From Marinobacterium sediminicola (lineage in GTDB: Bacteria; Pseudomonadota; Gammaproteobacteria; Pseudomonadales; Balneatricaceae): 64,000 bases of DNA. Both the position numbers and the translations under genes were made by a program. Shown in pieces: positions 37,338 through 45,995 of the stretch (position 1 is the first letter of the stretch; every line of letters starts with the position of its first letter). The stretch lies in NCBI RefSeq assembly GCF_022343685.1, contig NZ_CP092123.1:1178001-1242000 (forward strand). Reading direction: 5' to 3'. Below the pieces are notes generated by a model. The model made no database searches and was not told where the DNA came from. It saw only the letters and a program-made list of their open reading frames with translations.

Positions 37338-39560
37338 TCAGATGGCGAATCGCCCGACCTCTGGCGGTATATACTCCTGACAGAGGCGGGTGAGTTCGTT
37401 GGCAGGTATGGGGCGGCTGAACAGAAAGCCCTGGTAAAGCTCACAACCGAGCTCAGCCAGTTTGTTCAGTTGTGCCTCCTGTTCCACCCCTTCAGCCGTT
37501 ACTGTCAGGTTCAGGTTTTTGGCCATGGAAATGATGGTTCTGCAGATGACGGCATCATCCGGGTCGATACAGAGATCACGTACGAACGACTGATCGATTT
37601 TCAGCGTGTTCAGCGGGAAGCGTTTCAGGTAGCTCAGGCTTGAGTAGCCGGTACCGAAATCGTCAATGCTCAGGTGTACACCCAGGCGGTCCAGGCGGTT
37701 AAGCAATTCGACAGTGTGATCGACGTGCTTCATCAGCGTGCTTTCGGTCAGCTCAAGTTCCAAGTGCTCAGGCTGAAGGTCATGGCGCTCAAGGCAGCTT
37801 TGCAGCTGGTCATAGAAGCACGGATCATCCAGCTGTGACGCCGAGAGGTTGACGGCGACTCGCAGGTTCAGTCCGCATTGCTGCCAGGCTTTGAGTTGGG
37901 CGCAGGCATTTTCCAGCACCCATTTCCCAATCTCGTTGATCAGGCCGCACTCCTCGGCAAGGGGAATGAAGCAGGCCGGCGACACCATGCCCTTGCCTGG
38001 GCGGTTCCAGCGAATGAGTGCCTCGGCACCGACAATGCGTCCTTCAACAACGGATACCTGAGGCTGATAATGCAGCTCGAACTCGCTGTTGCGCAGTGCT
38101 TGATAAAGTGCGTTTCTCAGTTCTATGCGCTCTACCGCTTCTCGATCCAGGTTGTGATTGTAGAAGTGGTAACGGTTACCACCATTGGCCTTGGCCCGGT
38201 ACATGGCGGTATTGGCGTGTTTGATCAGCGTCTGGATATCGCTGCCGTCATGAGGGTAGATGGCGACCCCGATGCTGGCCGAGATGCTGAACTCATGTGC
38301 GCCGATATGGATCGGAGGGGTGAGTGCATTTTGCATACGGTGAATCAGTTGCTCAATGCGTTCGTAAGGTTCGACATTGTTCAGCAGGGTCACGAACTCG
38401 TCGCCGCCAATGCGAGCCAATGTGTTTTCGTGCCCGGCTCCCTGCCGTAATCGCTCGGCCAGCGTGCGTAACAGCATGTCACCTTCATGGTGGCCGAGCG
38501 AATCGTTGATATGCTTGAATCGATCCAGGTCGATGAACAGGACCGCAAGCTTGCGGCCTGTAGCCGCAGCCTGTTGCAGCTGTGTTTCCAGGCGTTGATC
38601 AAACAGTGAACGGTTGGGGAGCCCGGTCAGGCTGTCGTGCTGAGCCAGATGCCGGATGCGCTCCTCGGCAAGACGACGCTCTTCGATCTCTCGGTGCAGG
38701 TTTGCAACCACGCTTTCCAGCTCGCGGGTACGCTCGGCAACGCGTTGCTCCAGTGCTTCATGGGCGCGCAACAGGGCACGCTCATGGGCCTTGCGCTCGG
38801 AAATGTCCATGAGAATCCAGATACTGCCTTCATCCAGATTATCCGGGTTGATTGCCTTGCTGCGCAGGTCGCACCAGAGCAGGCTGCCATCTTTGCGCAC
38901 CAGCTGAATTTCGGTGCTGAACATGTCTCCTCTGCCGAGAACTTCCCGATGACGTTGTCCTGCTTCTTCCCAGGATTCATCACATGGATAGAACGCCCGA
39001 GTACTGATTCCCGAGAGTTCTTCCAGCTGATAGCCCAGCATTTCGGCCATGCGCTGGTTACTACGGGTGATTTTACGCAGACGCATAAAAGCGATTCCGA
39101 CCATGGCGTGGTCAAGAATCAACTGCTGCTCGTGATGGAGTGCGTGCAGTGCCTCGCTTGCACGGCGCTGCTCATCGATATCCTCAATGATCCAGATCGA
39201 ACCGAGGGAGGGGCTGTCTGTACTGATCAGGTTGCCCGTAATGCGACACCAGAAGAGGCTGCCGTCACGTCGCACCATCTGCAATTCAGTGGTGTAACGC
39301 TCTCCGCGCAACATGGAAGGGTAGGCTCTGACACCCAGCTGACGGAAACTGAGAGAGTCCGGGTATAGCTGCTCACTGCTGGTGCCAACCAGTTGGTCAG
39401 GGTTCTCAAAGCCATAGATATGGGCAAATTGTCGGTTGCAGCGCTGGATCAGGCGATCCCGGATAAAGCAGATACCGGCACCTGCGTTGTCCAGAATAAC
39501 CTGTTGCTCTTTGAGCAGCTGTAATTCCCCACGAGTGGGTAGAGTCAGTCCGTGTGTCAT
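37338..39560 (-). CDS. PAS-PAS-coiled coil-GGDEF-EAL signalling protein
   Basis: This 740-residue protein has no obvious membrane helix. Two PAS domains (about 15-135 and 140-260, both with the MVRRDGSLFWC / LVRKDGSLLWC strand) lead into a coiled coil (about 265-310), GGDEF (about 315-475) and EAL (about 490-735). RIGGDEF is intact, but the inhibitory RxxD is replaced by GHEN. EAL keeps AEALIRW, ELELTES, DDFGTGYSS and KIDQSF. No good ribosome site precedes the ATG at 39560, only an A-rich stretch. It ends one base after qmcA. Confidence 0.93.
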   Translation of the reverse strand: MTHGLTLPTRGELQLLKEQQVILDNAGAGICFIRDRLIQRCNRQFAHIYGFENPDQLVGTSSEQLYPDSLSFRQLGVRAYPSMLRGERYTTELQMVRRDGSLFWCRITGNLISTDSPSLGSIWIIEDIDEQRRASEALHALHHEQQLILDHAMVGIAFMRLRKITRSNQRMAEMLGYQLEELSGISTRAFYPCDESWEEAGQRHREVLGRGDMFSTEIQLVRKDGSLLWCDLRSKAINPDNLDEGSIWILMDISERKAHERALLRAHEALEQRVAERTRELESVVANLHREIEERRLAEERIRHLAQHDSLTGLPNRSLFDQRLETQLQQAAATGRKLAVLFIDLDRFKHINDSLGHHEGDMLLRTLAERLRQGAGHENTLARIGGDEFVTLLNNVEPYERIEQLIHRMQNALTPPIHIGAHEFSISASIGVAIYPHDGSDIQTLIKHANTAMYRAKANGGNRYHFYNHNLDREAVERIELRNALYQALRNSEFELHYQPQVSVVEGRIVGAEALIRWNRPGKGMVSPACFIPLAEECGLINEIGKWVLENACAQLKAWQQCGLNLRVAVNLSASQLDDPCFYDQLQSCLERHDLQPEHLELELTESTLMKHVDHTVELLNRLDRLGVHLSIDDFGTGYSSLSYLKRFPLNTLKIDQSFVRDLCIDPDDAVICRTIISMAKNLNLTVTAEGVEQEAQLNKLAELGCELYQGFLFSRPIPANELTRLCQEYIPPEVGRFAI

Positions 39561-39732
39561 GCGTTTTTTTTATTATTCAGCGGGTTAACGGTACAACTAA
39601 TGAGGCGTTAGACCGTACATGAACCTTTCATAGTGACAAGCGTACCATGAGTTTGCCCTGTGAGGCATAGGACTAAAGGTCGTGATCAATGGTGGAGGGT
39701 GAAAAAAGGGTTTTGCGCATACAAGCGCATAC

Positions 39733-39765
39733 AAAAAAGCCCCGCCATTCTGGCAGGGCTTTTTT
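39733..39765 (-). terminator. Terminator of the tRNA-Tyr transcript
   Basis: AAAAAAGCCCCGCCA and TGGCAGGGCTTTTTT pair as a long stem with one mismatch and a three-base loop, 12 bases past the tRNA 3' end. A T-run follows in the minus-strand direction. Confidence 0.85.
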
Positions 39766-39776
39766 GTGAAATTCGA

Positions 39777-39860
39777 TGGTGGTGGGAGGTGGATTCGAAC
39801 CACCGAAGCTTGCGCGTCAGATTTACAGTCTGATCCCTTTGGCCACTCGGGAACCCCACC
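39777..39860 (-). tRNA. tyrT: tRNA-Tyr (anticodon GTA)
   Basis: On the minus strand the 84 bases fold as a class II tRNA. The acceptor stem GGTGGGG pairs with CCCCACC-type ends, the anticodon GTA is at 39824-39826 in CTGTAAA, the T-loop is GGTTCGAATCC, and a CCA end is encoded. It closely follows the E. coli tRNA-Tyr sequence. A good sigma-70 promoter lies just upstream and a terminator downstream, so it is a single-gene unit. Confidence 0.96.
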
Positions 39861-39871
39861 AGCGGTTGCGC

Positions 39872-39900
39872 ATAATAGTCATCAAGCAGTGGCTTGTAAA
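39872..39900 (-). promoter_or_regulatory. Sigma-70 promoter of tRNA-Tyr
   Basis: On the minus strand TTTACA (-35) and TATTAT (-10) are separated by exactly 17 bases, each matching the consensus at five of six positions. The bases after the -10 are GCGC, the GC-rich discriminator typical of stringently controlled stable-RNA promoters. The tRNA 5' end begins 12 bases after the -10 box. Confidence 0.75.
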
Positions 39901-40099
39901 GGGTATTGGGGTGAATCGGGGGGAGTTTTTTTCTATGCTAAATTTTCGTGAACGGCTTCTGCTTGATGAAAAAAAGTCGTCTGAAAACGGGGATGGCAAA
40001 AGCCGTCTCAAGCCCTCATAATGCGCGGCTTTCAGCGGGCAGGGTCGGTCGGATTACACCTGATAGCCCTATAAATCAAGATTGAAATCCCTGCGTCAG

Positions 40100-40146
40100 T
40101 ATCTATATTTAGTGCCCTATAAGCGGTGCTGTACTATATCTTGTGT
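40100..40146 (+). promoter_or_regulatory. Paired NrdR boxes upstream of nrdA
   Basis: Two sites resembling ACACTATATATAGTGT lie at 40100-40115 (TATCTATATTTAGTGC, 11 of 16) and 40131-40146 (GTACTATATCTTGTGT, 12 of 16). Their starts are 31 bases apart, three helical turns, which is the spacing NrdR tetramers require. The pair is about 150 bases before the nrdA ATG, in a 436-base gap that otherwise holds only the tRNA promoter. Confidence 0.75.
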
Positions 40147-40296
40147 TTTGCTCGTCTGATCGCGCACCATTGCGCGGCTATCTCTCACTGGGGTGCCAGC
40201 GTTACCATTTTGGGCGAGATGAGTGGATATAGACCGCATAAGGGCCTTTCGGCAAGGATTCAAGTTTCATCAACGACTACTGGAAGAGCGTGCACA

Positions 40297-42564
40297 ATGC
40301 AGCAAGATCTGATGGTTACCAAACGCGATGGTCGGCGTGAACAGATCGATCTGGAAAAAATCCATCGTGTAATTATCTGGGCCGCTGAAGGGCTCGAAAA
40401 TGTATCGGTATCACAGGTCGAACTCAGTGCTCATCTGCAATTTTACGATGGTATCAAAACGTCTGACATTCATGAGACGTTGATCAAATCGGCCGCTGAC
40501 CTTATTTCCGAAGATGCGCCGGACTACCAGTACCTGGCCGCACGCCTGGCCGTATTCCATCTGCGCAAGCGCGCCTTTAACGATTTTGAGCCGCCGCACC
40601 TCTATGATCATGTCGTGCGCATGGTTGAAGACAAGCGTTACGACCAGCACCTGCTGGCAGACTATAGCCGTGAAGAGTTCGATGAGCTGAATGACTATCT
40701 GGACCATGGTCGAGACATGAACTTCAGCTACGCGGCTGTGAAACAGTTGGAAGGTAAATACCTGGTGCAGAACCGTGTCACCGGGACTATTTACGAGAGT
40801 CCGCAGCAGCTGTACATGCTGGTTGCAGCCTGTCTGTTCGCCAACTATCCGCGTGAAACACGTCTGGATTACGTCAAGCGCTTCTATGACGCCACGTCTC
40901 TGTTCAAGCTTTCGCTGCCGACGCCGATCATGGCGGGTGTGCGTACACCGACGCGCCAGTTCAGCTCCTGCGTACTGATCGAAACTGGTGACAGCCTGGA
41001 TTCTATCAATGCGACTGCGTCAGCTATCGTCAAGTACGTGTCTCAGCGTGCCGGTATCGGCATCAATGCGGGCGGTATCCGTGCCATCGGCAGCCCGATT
41101 CGTAATGGTGAGGCTTTCCACACCGGTTGTATCCCGTTCTACAAGCACTTCCAGACGGCAGTGAAATCCTGCTCTCAGGGCGGTGTTCGTGGTGGCGCGG
41201 CAACCCTGTTCTACCCGATCTGGCATCTTGAAGTTGAGTCCCTGCTGGTGCTCAAAAACAACCGTGGTGTTGAAGAGAACCGCGTGCGTCACATCGACTA
41301 TGGCGTACAGATCAACAAGCTGATGTATCAGCGCCTGATCAAGGGCGGCAACATCACCCTGTTCAGCCCGCACGAAGTACCGGGCCTGTATGAAGCTTTC
41401 TTTGCCGACCAGGATGAGTTCGAGCGTCTGTACGAGAAATACGAGCAGGATGAGTCGATTCGCAAGAAGACCATCAAGGCGGTCGAGCTGTTCGGTCTCA
41501 TGATGTCCGAGCGCGCGTCCACCGGCCGTATCTACGTGCAGAACGTGGACCACTGCAATACCCACAGTCCGTTTGACCCGACCGTGGCGCCGGTTAAGCA
41601 GTCCAACCTCTGTCTGGAGATTGCCCTGCCGACCAAGCCGCTGAACGATGTCAACGATCCGGACGGTGAGATTGCGCTGTGCACCCTGTCTGCCTTCAAC
41701 CTGGGCGCGCTGGAAAACCTGGATGAGCTGGAAGAACTGTCAGACCTGATCGTGCGTGCGCTGGACAGCCTGCTGGATTATCAGGATTACCCGATTCCGG
41801 CGGCACGCAATGCCACCATGTCACGCCGTACTCTGGGGGTGGGTGTGACCAACTTCGCCTACTATCTTGCGAAGAATGGTGTTCGCTACTCGGATGGCAG
41901 TGCCAATGGGCTGGTGCACCGCACCTTCGAGGCGATCCAGTATTATCTGCTCAAGGCTTCCAATCAGCTGGCCAAGGAGCTGGGTGCCTGTCCGAAATTC
42001 AACGAGACTACCTATGCGAAGGGGTTGCTGCCGATCGACACCTACAAGCGTGATGTCGACAGCTACTGCGAAGAGCCGCTGCATTACTTCTGGGAAACGC
42101 TGCGCGAGGACATCCGCGAGTTTGGCCTGCGTAACAGCACCCTGACTGCACTGATGCCGTGCGAAACCTCTTCGCAGATCACCAACTCCACCAACGGCAT
42201 TGAGCCGCCGCGTGGCTTTGTATCTGTGAAGGCCAGCAAGGATGGCATCATGAAGCAGGTGGTCCCGGACTTCCTGGAACTCAAGAGTCAGTACGAACTG
42301 CTGTGGAGTATTCCCAACAACACCGGCTACCTGCAGCTGGTCGGTATCATGCAGAAGTTTGTCGATCAGTCGATCTCGGCCAACACCAACTACGATCCGA
42401 GTAAATTCACCGGCGAAAAAGTGCCGATGAAGCAGCTGCTCCAGGATCTGTTGACTGCGTACAAGTACGGTGTGAAAACCTTGTACTATCACAATACCCG
42501 CGACGGTGCCGGCGCGTCTGAGAAAGGCGATGACGGCTGTGAGGGCGGCGCCTGCAAGCTCTGA
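40297..42564 (+). CDS. nrdA: Ribonucleoside-diphosphate reductase class Ia alpha subunit
   Basis: The 755-residue protein is close to E. coli NrdA throughout. It has the N-terminal ATP cone (VTKRDGRREQIDLEKIHRV) and the active-site cysteines in FSSCVL, SNLCLEIALP and IALCTLSAFN. The C-terminal redox pair is CEGGAC. It reduces ribonucleotides to deoxyribonucleotides with NrdB. The frame is open upstream to 40126, but homology begins at MQQDLMVTKRDG, so the ATG at 40297 is the start. Upstream NrdR boxes imply dATP/ATP-responsive repression. Confidence 0.96.
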   Translation: MQQDLMVTKRDGRREQIDLEKIHRVIIWAAEGLENVSVSQVELSAHLQFYDGIKTSDIHETLIKSAADLISEDAPDYQYLAARLAVFHLRKRAFNDFEPPHLYDHVVRMVEDKRYDQHLLADYSREEFDELNDYLDHGRDMNFSYAAVKQLEGKYLVQNRVTGTIYESPQQLYMLVAACLFANYPRETRLDYVKRFYDATSLFKLSLPTPIMAGVRTPTRQFSSCVLIETGDSLDSINATASAIVKYVSQRAGIGINAGGIRAIGSPIRNGEAFHTGCIPFYKHFQTAVKSCSQGGVRGGAATLFYPIWHLEVESLLVLKNNRGVEENRVRHIDYGVQINKLMYQRLIKGGNITLFSPHEVPGLYEAFFADQDEFERLYEKYEQDESIRKKTIKAVELFGLMMSERASTGRIYVQNVDHCNTHSPFDPTVAPVKQSNLCLEIALPTKPLNDVNDPDGEIALCTLSAFNLGALENLDELEELSDLIVRALDSLLDYQDYPIPAARNATMSRRTLGVGVTNFAYYLAKNGVRYSDGSANGLVHRTFEAIQYYLLKASNQLAKELGACPKFNETTYAKGLLPIDTYKRDVDSYCEEPLHYFWETLREDIREFGLRNSTLTALMPCETSSQITNSTNGIEPPRGFVSVKASKDGIMKQVVPDFLELKSQYELLWSIPNNTGYLQLVGIMQKFVDQSISANTNYDPSKFTGEKVPMKQLLQDLLTAYKYGVKTLYYHNTRDGAGASEKGDDGCEGGACKL

Positions 42565-42591
42565 TTCAAGCGGTTGTCTTCTTCTAATGCA

Positions 42592-42615
42592 CCTTCCCGG
42601 TTAAGGCCGGGAAGG
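42592..42615 (+). promoter_or_regulatory. Intercistronic hairpin between nrdA and nrdB
   Basis: CCTTCCCGG and CCGGGAAGG form a perfect nine-base stem around TTAAGG, with a run of five Ts shortly after, in the 82-base gap. It could attenuate or stabilise the transcript and so set the NrdA:NrdB ratio. Confidence 0.6.
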
Positions 42616-42646
42616 GCTGGTATTTTTGTTCAGGAAAAAGGGACTC

Positions 42647-43777
42647 ATGTCATACTCCACTTTCAGCCCGAGTAACCACGATGCAACCCGCGAGCCGATG
42701 TTTTTCGGTCGTTCGGTGAACGTGGCCCGTTATGACAAGCAGAAATATCCGATCTTCGAAAAGCTGATCGAGAAGCAGCTGTCATTCTTCTGGCGTCCGG
42801 AAGAGGTCGATTTGACCAATGACCGCAAAGACTTCATGGATATGCCGGAGCACGAAAAGCATATCTTCCTGAGCAACCTGAAGTATCAGACGCTATTGGA
42901 CTCGGTGCAGGGGCGTTCACCCAACGTGGCGTTTCTGCCGGTTGTCTCTCTGCCTGAGCTGGAAACCTGGTTTGAAACCTGGGCGTTCAGCGAGACGATT
43001 CACAGTCGTTCCTATACCCATATCATCCGCAACATCGTGACTGAGCCGTCGGATGTGTTCGATCACATCGTCACGAACCCGGAAATCATCAAGCGTGCCG
43101 AGACAGTGACGCGCTTGTACGATGAGTTCATTCAGCTGGTCAACGTGTATACCGTACACGGTGCTGGTGTGCACATGATCGATGGGCAGCGCTTCGATGC
43201 GACCCTGTACAACCTGAAAAAGCGGCTCTACCTGACACTGGTTTCCGTCAACGTGCTGGAAGCCATTCGTTTCTACGTCAGCTTCGCCTGCTCGTTCGCG
43301 TTCGCAGAGCGGGCGCTGATGGAAGGTAACGCCAAGATTATCAAGTTGATTGCACGTGATGAGGCGCTTCACCTGACGGGCACTCAGCATATGCTTAATG
43401 TCATGGCCTCAGGTGTCGATGATCCTGAGTTCAAACAGATTGCAGCCGAGTGTGAAGAGCAGGTCTATGCAATCTTCCGCGAAGCGGCTCAGCAGGAGAA
43501 GGATTGGGCTGAGTACCTCTTCAGCGAGGGTTCCATGATCGGCCTGAATGCGCGCATTCTGGGTGATTACGTCGAATACATCACCAATGTCCGCATGAAG
43601 GCGTTGGGGCTGAATGAAATCTTCCCGGCACGCCAGAATCCGCTGCCCTGGATGAATGGCTGGCTGGTGAGTGATAACGTTCAGGTCGCTCCTCAGGAAG
43701 CCGAGATCAGCTCCTATCTGGTCGGTCAGATCGACAATGAGGTCGATACCGGTGATTTTGACGGATTTGATCTGTAA
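42647..43777 (+). CDS. nrdB: Ribonucleoside-diphosphate reductase class Ia beta subunit
   Basis: The 376-residue product has exactly the E. coli NrdB length. It carries the radical tyrosine in LKYQTLLDS, iron ligands in [37 protein letters not shown] and DEALHLTG, and the C-terminal NEVDTGDF tail that docks on NrdA. I chose the ATG at 42647, preceded by AAAGGGA, over an in-frame ATG at 42626. Confidence 0.96.
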   Translation: MSYSTFSPSNHDATREPMFFGRSVNVARYDKQKYPIFEKLIEKQLSFFWRPEEVDLTNDRKDFMDMPEHEKHIFLSNLKYQTLLDSVQGRSPNVAFLPVVSLPELETWFETWAFSETIHSRSYTHIIRNIVTEPSDVFDHIVTNPEIIKRAETVTRLYDEFIQLVNVYTVHGAGVHMIDGQRFDATLYNLKKRLYLTLVSVNVLEAIRFYVSFACSFAFAERALMEGNAKIIKLIARDEALHLTGTQHMLNVMASGVDDPEFKQIAAECEEQVYAIFREAAQQEKDWAEYLFSEGSMIGLNARILGDYVEYITNVRMKALGLNEIFPARQNPLPWMNGWLVSDNVQVAPQEAEISSYLVGQIDNEVDTGDFDGFDL

Positions 43778-43788
43778 TCGGAGTCGCC

Positions 43789-44055
43789 ATGTCGGGTATT
43801 CCGCGTATAAAGGTCAGCAATTACCACACGTTCTATTACCAGTACGAGTTCTCGCTGCTGGATGCGCTTGAGGCGCAAAACATTCCGGCACCCTACAATT
43901 GCCGCGGCGGATATTGTGGCTGTTGCAAGGTAACGCTGCTGGAAGGTGAAGTGGACTATGTTCAGGACAGCCTGGTCGATCTTAAGGAAGATGAAATTCT
44001 GACCTGCTGCTGTCGTCCGCGCACCCATATTGAGATCGCGCTTCCCGATGATTGA
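43789..44055 (+). CDS. yfaE: YfaE-type 2Fe-2S ferredoxin for NrdB cofactor maintenance
   Basis: This 88-residue plant-type ferredoxin has CRGGYCGCC (Cys-x4-Cys-x2-Cys), with the fourth ligand in the later LTCCCRP. YfaE delivers electrons to rebuild the diferric-tyrosyl cofactor of NrdB. The gene lies 11 bases after nrdB and ends the operon before a strong terminator. Confidence 0.93.
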   Translation: MSGIPRIKVSNYHTFYYQYEFSLLDALEAQNIPAPYNCRGGYCGCCKVTLLEGEVDYVQDSLVDLKEDEILTCCCRPRTHIEIALPDD

Positions 44056-44083
44056 AGTGGGTCATGGAATGCGATCGAAACTG

Positions 44084-44112
44084 AAAAAAGCGCCTTGACA
44101 GGGCGCTTTTTT
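44084..44112 (+). terminator. Terminator of nrdAB-yfaE
   Basis: GCGCC and GGCGC pair within a stem extended by flanking A and T runs (AAAAAAGCGCC...GGGCGCTTTTTT), 30 bases after the yfaE stop. Nine Ts follow. The remaining 230 bases to nth are AT-rich and hold no gene; a single DnaA-box-like 9-mer lies at 44312. Confidence 0.9.
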
Positions 44113-44346
44113 TTTGAATTGTACACATGCTGGAGAGCGGCTGCTTCAAGGCGGTGCATAACATGAGTTGTAAACTTTTCGAAACAGTATTGACATTTAT
44201 AACCTGCTGTTTTGAAAAGAAATATTAGAAAATTGACGATTTTCTTACCAATTTGCTGAAGCCCTTGAAATACGCCGCCTGGAGCTATTCTTCCCAAATG
44301 TATCCACTATTTTATCCACAGAATCTGTGAGTAACCGAAGGGCTTT

Positions 44347-44982
44347 TCAGTCTTCGGTTTTGTCTTTGAACTCGCACAGATCTTCAATGATGCAGGCGCC
44401 ACAGCGTGGCTTTCGCGCGGTGCAGACATAGCGTCCATGAAGGATCAGCCAGTGGTGGGCATCAATGAGAAACGGCTTGGGAACGAACCTGAGCAGCTTC
44501 TTTTCCACTTCGAGAACCGTTTTGCCGGGAGCAATGCGGGTACGGTTAGACACACGGAAAATGTGGGTGTCTACAGCCATGGCAGGCTGGCCAAAGGCCG
44601 TATTGAGCACCACGTTGGCTGTTTTGCGGCCAACACCGGGCAGCTTCTCAAGTGCCTCCCGTGTTTGTGGCACTTCGCTGTTATGCTGCTCGATCAGGAT
44701 GCGACAGGTCTTGATGACGTTCTCGGCCTTGGTATTGAACAGGCCAATGGTCTTGATGTAACCCTTGAGGCCATCGACACCCAGGTCGAGTATGGACGCC
44801 GGCGTGTTGGCCACGGGGAAAAGCTTGCGAGTGGCCTTGTTGACGCCCACATCGGTCGCTTGAGCGGACAGCATGACGGCAATGAGCAGCTCGAAGGGAG
44901 AGCTGTACTCAAGCTCGGTTTCCGGGTTCGGGTTTTGTTCCTGCAGGCGGCTGAAAATCTGGTATCGCTTGTCGGCGTTCAT
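44347..44982 (-). CDS. nth: Endonuclease III
   Basis: This 211-residue DNA glycosylase/AP lyase is near-identical in layout to E. coli Nth. It has the helix-hairpin-helix LPGVGRKTANVVLNTAFG with catalytic Lys, the catalytic Asp in VDTHIFRVSNR, and the 4Fe-4S ligands CTARKPRCGACIIEDLC (Cys-x6-Cys-x2-Cys-x5-Cys). It excises oxidised pyrimidines. A stem (AACCGAAG/CTTCGGTT, 44333-44359) spans its stop codon. In enterics it directly follows rsxE; here two signalling genes intervene. Confidence 0.96.
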   Translation of the reverse strand: MNADKRYQIFSRLQEQNPNPETELEYSSPFELLIAVMLSAQATDVGVNKATRKLFPVANTPASILDLGVDGLKGYIKTIGLFNTKAENVIKTCRILIEQHNSEVPQTREALEKLPGVGRKTANVVLNTAFGQPAMAVDTHIFRVSNRTRIAPGKTVLEVEKKLLRFVPKPFLIDAHHWLILHGRYVCTARKPRCGACIIEDLCEFKDKTED

Positions 44983-45020
44983 GTGTCTAAGTCAGGCAAT
45001 CGGTTATCGAAAGCCTGACA

Positions 45021-45995
45021 TTATTCCAGATCGCCCGCCAGGGTGGTACGGTTCCGGCCGTTGTGTTTGGAGGCATAAAGCGCCTTGTCGGCATCGTGAA
45101 TCCACTGCTCGTGAGACTGGTGATCGTTACTGACTTGCGCGATACCCAGGCTGATGGTGAATTCAATCATATGCGGGCCATGACGGAGCTTCATGTTTTC
45201 AGCGGCAAGGCGCACTCGCTCGGCAAAGGTGACAGCGTTATCCTCGTCGGTGTTCACCAGTAATACGCCGAACTCCTCTCCACCATAGCGGCCCGGGAGA
45301 TCGGTGTTGCGGGCATGCTGGCGCAGCATGTCTGCGATCGTTCGTATCACCTCATCGCCGGCTTGGTGGCCATAGGTATCATTGATCTTCTTGAAGTGGT
45401 CGACATCAAGCATGACCAGGCTTGAGGGGGTCTGCGTACGTCGAAAACGCTCGTATTCCTGACGCATGCAGGACTCCCAGTGGCCCCGGTTGCTGAGCCC
45501 GCTGAGCTTGTCGGTGCGGCTTAATAACGCCAGTTCTTCGTTGGCGGCGCAGAGGGCATGTTGGCTGATGGCCACCGCCGTCATGTCATAGACCATGATG
45601 CCGACATGCTCGATCTGCCCATTGGGCGACGAGAGGGGAATAAGGGTGACATTCTGGTACATGAACTCTGCCACGCCGGTGATGGGGTGGTGTGGCTTGA
45701 AGCGAAACAGGTAGGGGCGCTCCTCCCAAGTGATGAAGGCCCGGTTGCGCAGCAGGAAAACACTTCTCAGTTTGCGCCTGAACCACTCATCAGGAAAATT
45801 GCTGAACAGCTCGGACAGTTGTCTGCCGCAGGCGTCAGGGTCGGCGATGCCGGAATGGTTCGACATGAAGCTGTTCCAGACCACAACGCGGTGATCGGCA
45901 TTCAGCACCACAAGACCCACGTCCAGGTTCTGCAGCAGACCCAGCTGCCAGTGAAATTCCGTGGTGGTCAGGACGTTCTCGGGCGGGTTGATCAT
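45021..45995 (-). CDS. PAS-GGDEF diguanylate cyclase
   Basis: The 324-residue soluble protein has a PAS-like sensor (about 15-140) and a GGDEF domain (about 165-320). The active site is RYGGEEF, and an RNTD inhibitory site lies nine residues upstream, so it should be an active, product-inhibited cyclase. It overlaps the preceding receiver/CheC-like gene by four bases (ATGA), making the two a coupled signalling unit. Confidence 0.93.
   Translation of the reverse strand: MINPPENVLTTTEFHWQLGLLQNLDVGLVVLNADHRVVVWNSFMSNHSGIADPDACGRQLSELFSNFPDEWFRRKLRSVFLLRNRAFITWEERPYLFRFKPHHPITGVAEFMYQNVTLIPLSSPNGQIEHVGIMVYDMTAVAISQHALCAANEELALLSRTDKLSGLSNRGHWESCMRQEYERFRRTQTPSSLVMLDVDHFKKINDTYGHQAGDEVIRTIADMLRQHARNTDLPGRYGGEEFGVLLVNTDEDNAVTFAERVRLAAENMKLRHGPHMIEFTISLGIAQVSNDHQSHEQWIHDADKALYASKHNGRNRTTLAGDLE

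Noticed and set aside
39766-40021. Plus-strand open frames across the tRNA-Tyr gene
   Set aside because: They are read antisense through a certain tRNA and show no protein-like features.
40126-40296. 57-residue upstream extension of NrdA
   Set aside because: It overlaps one NrdR box, has no homology, and E. coli-like sequence begins at the ATG at 40297.
44312-44320. Perfect DnaA box TTATCCACA in the AT-rich gap between yfaE and nth
   Set aside because: A single 9-mer is expected about once in two such windows by chance, and no cluster or dnaA/dnaN/gidA context is present, so not an origin.
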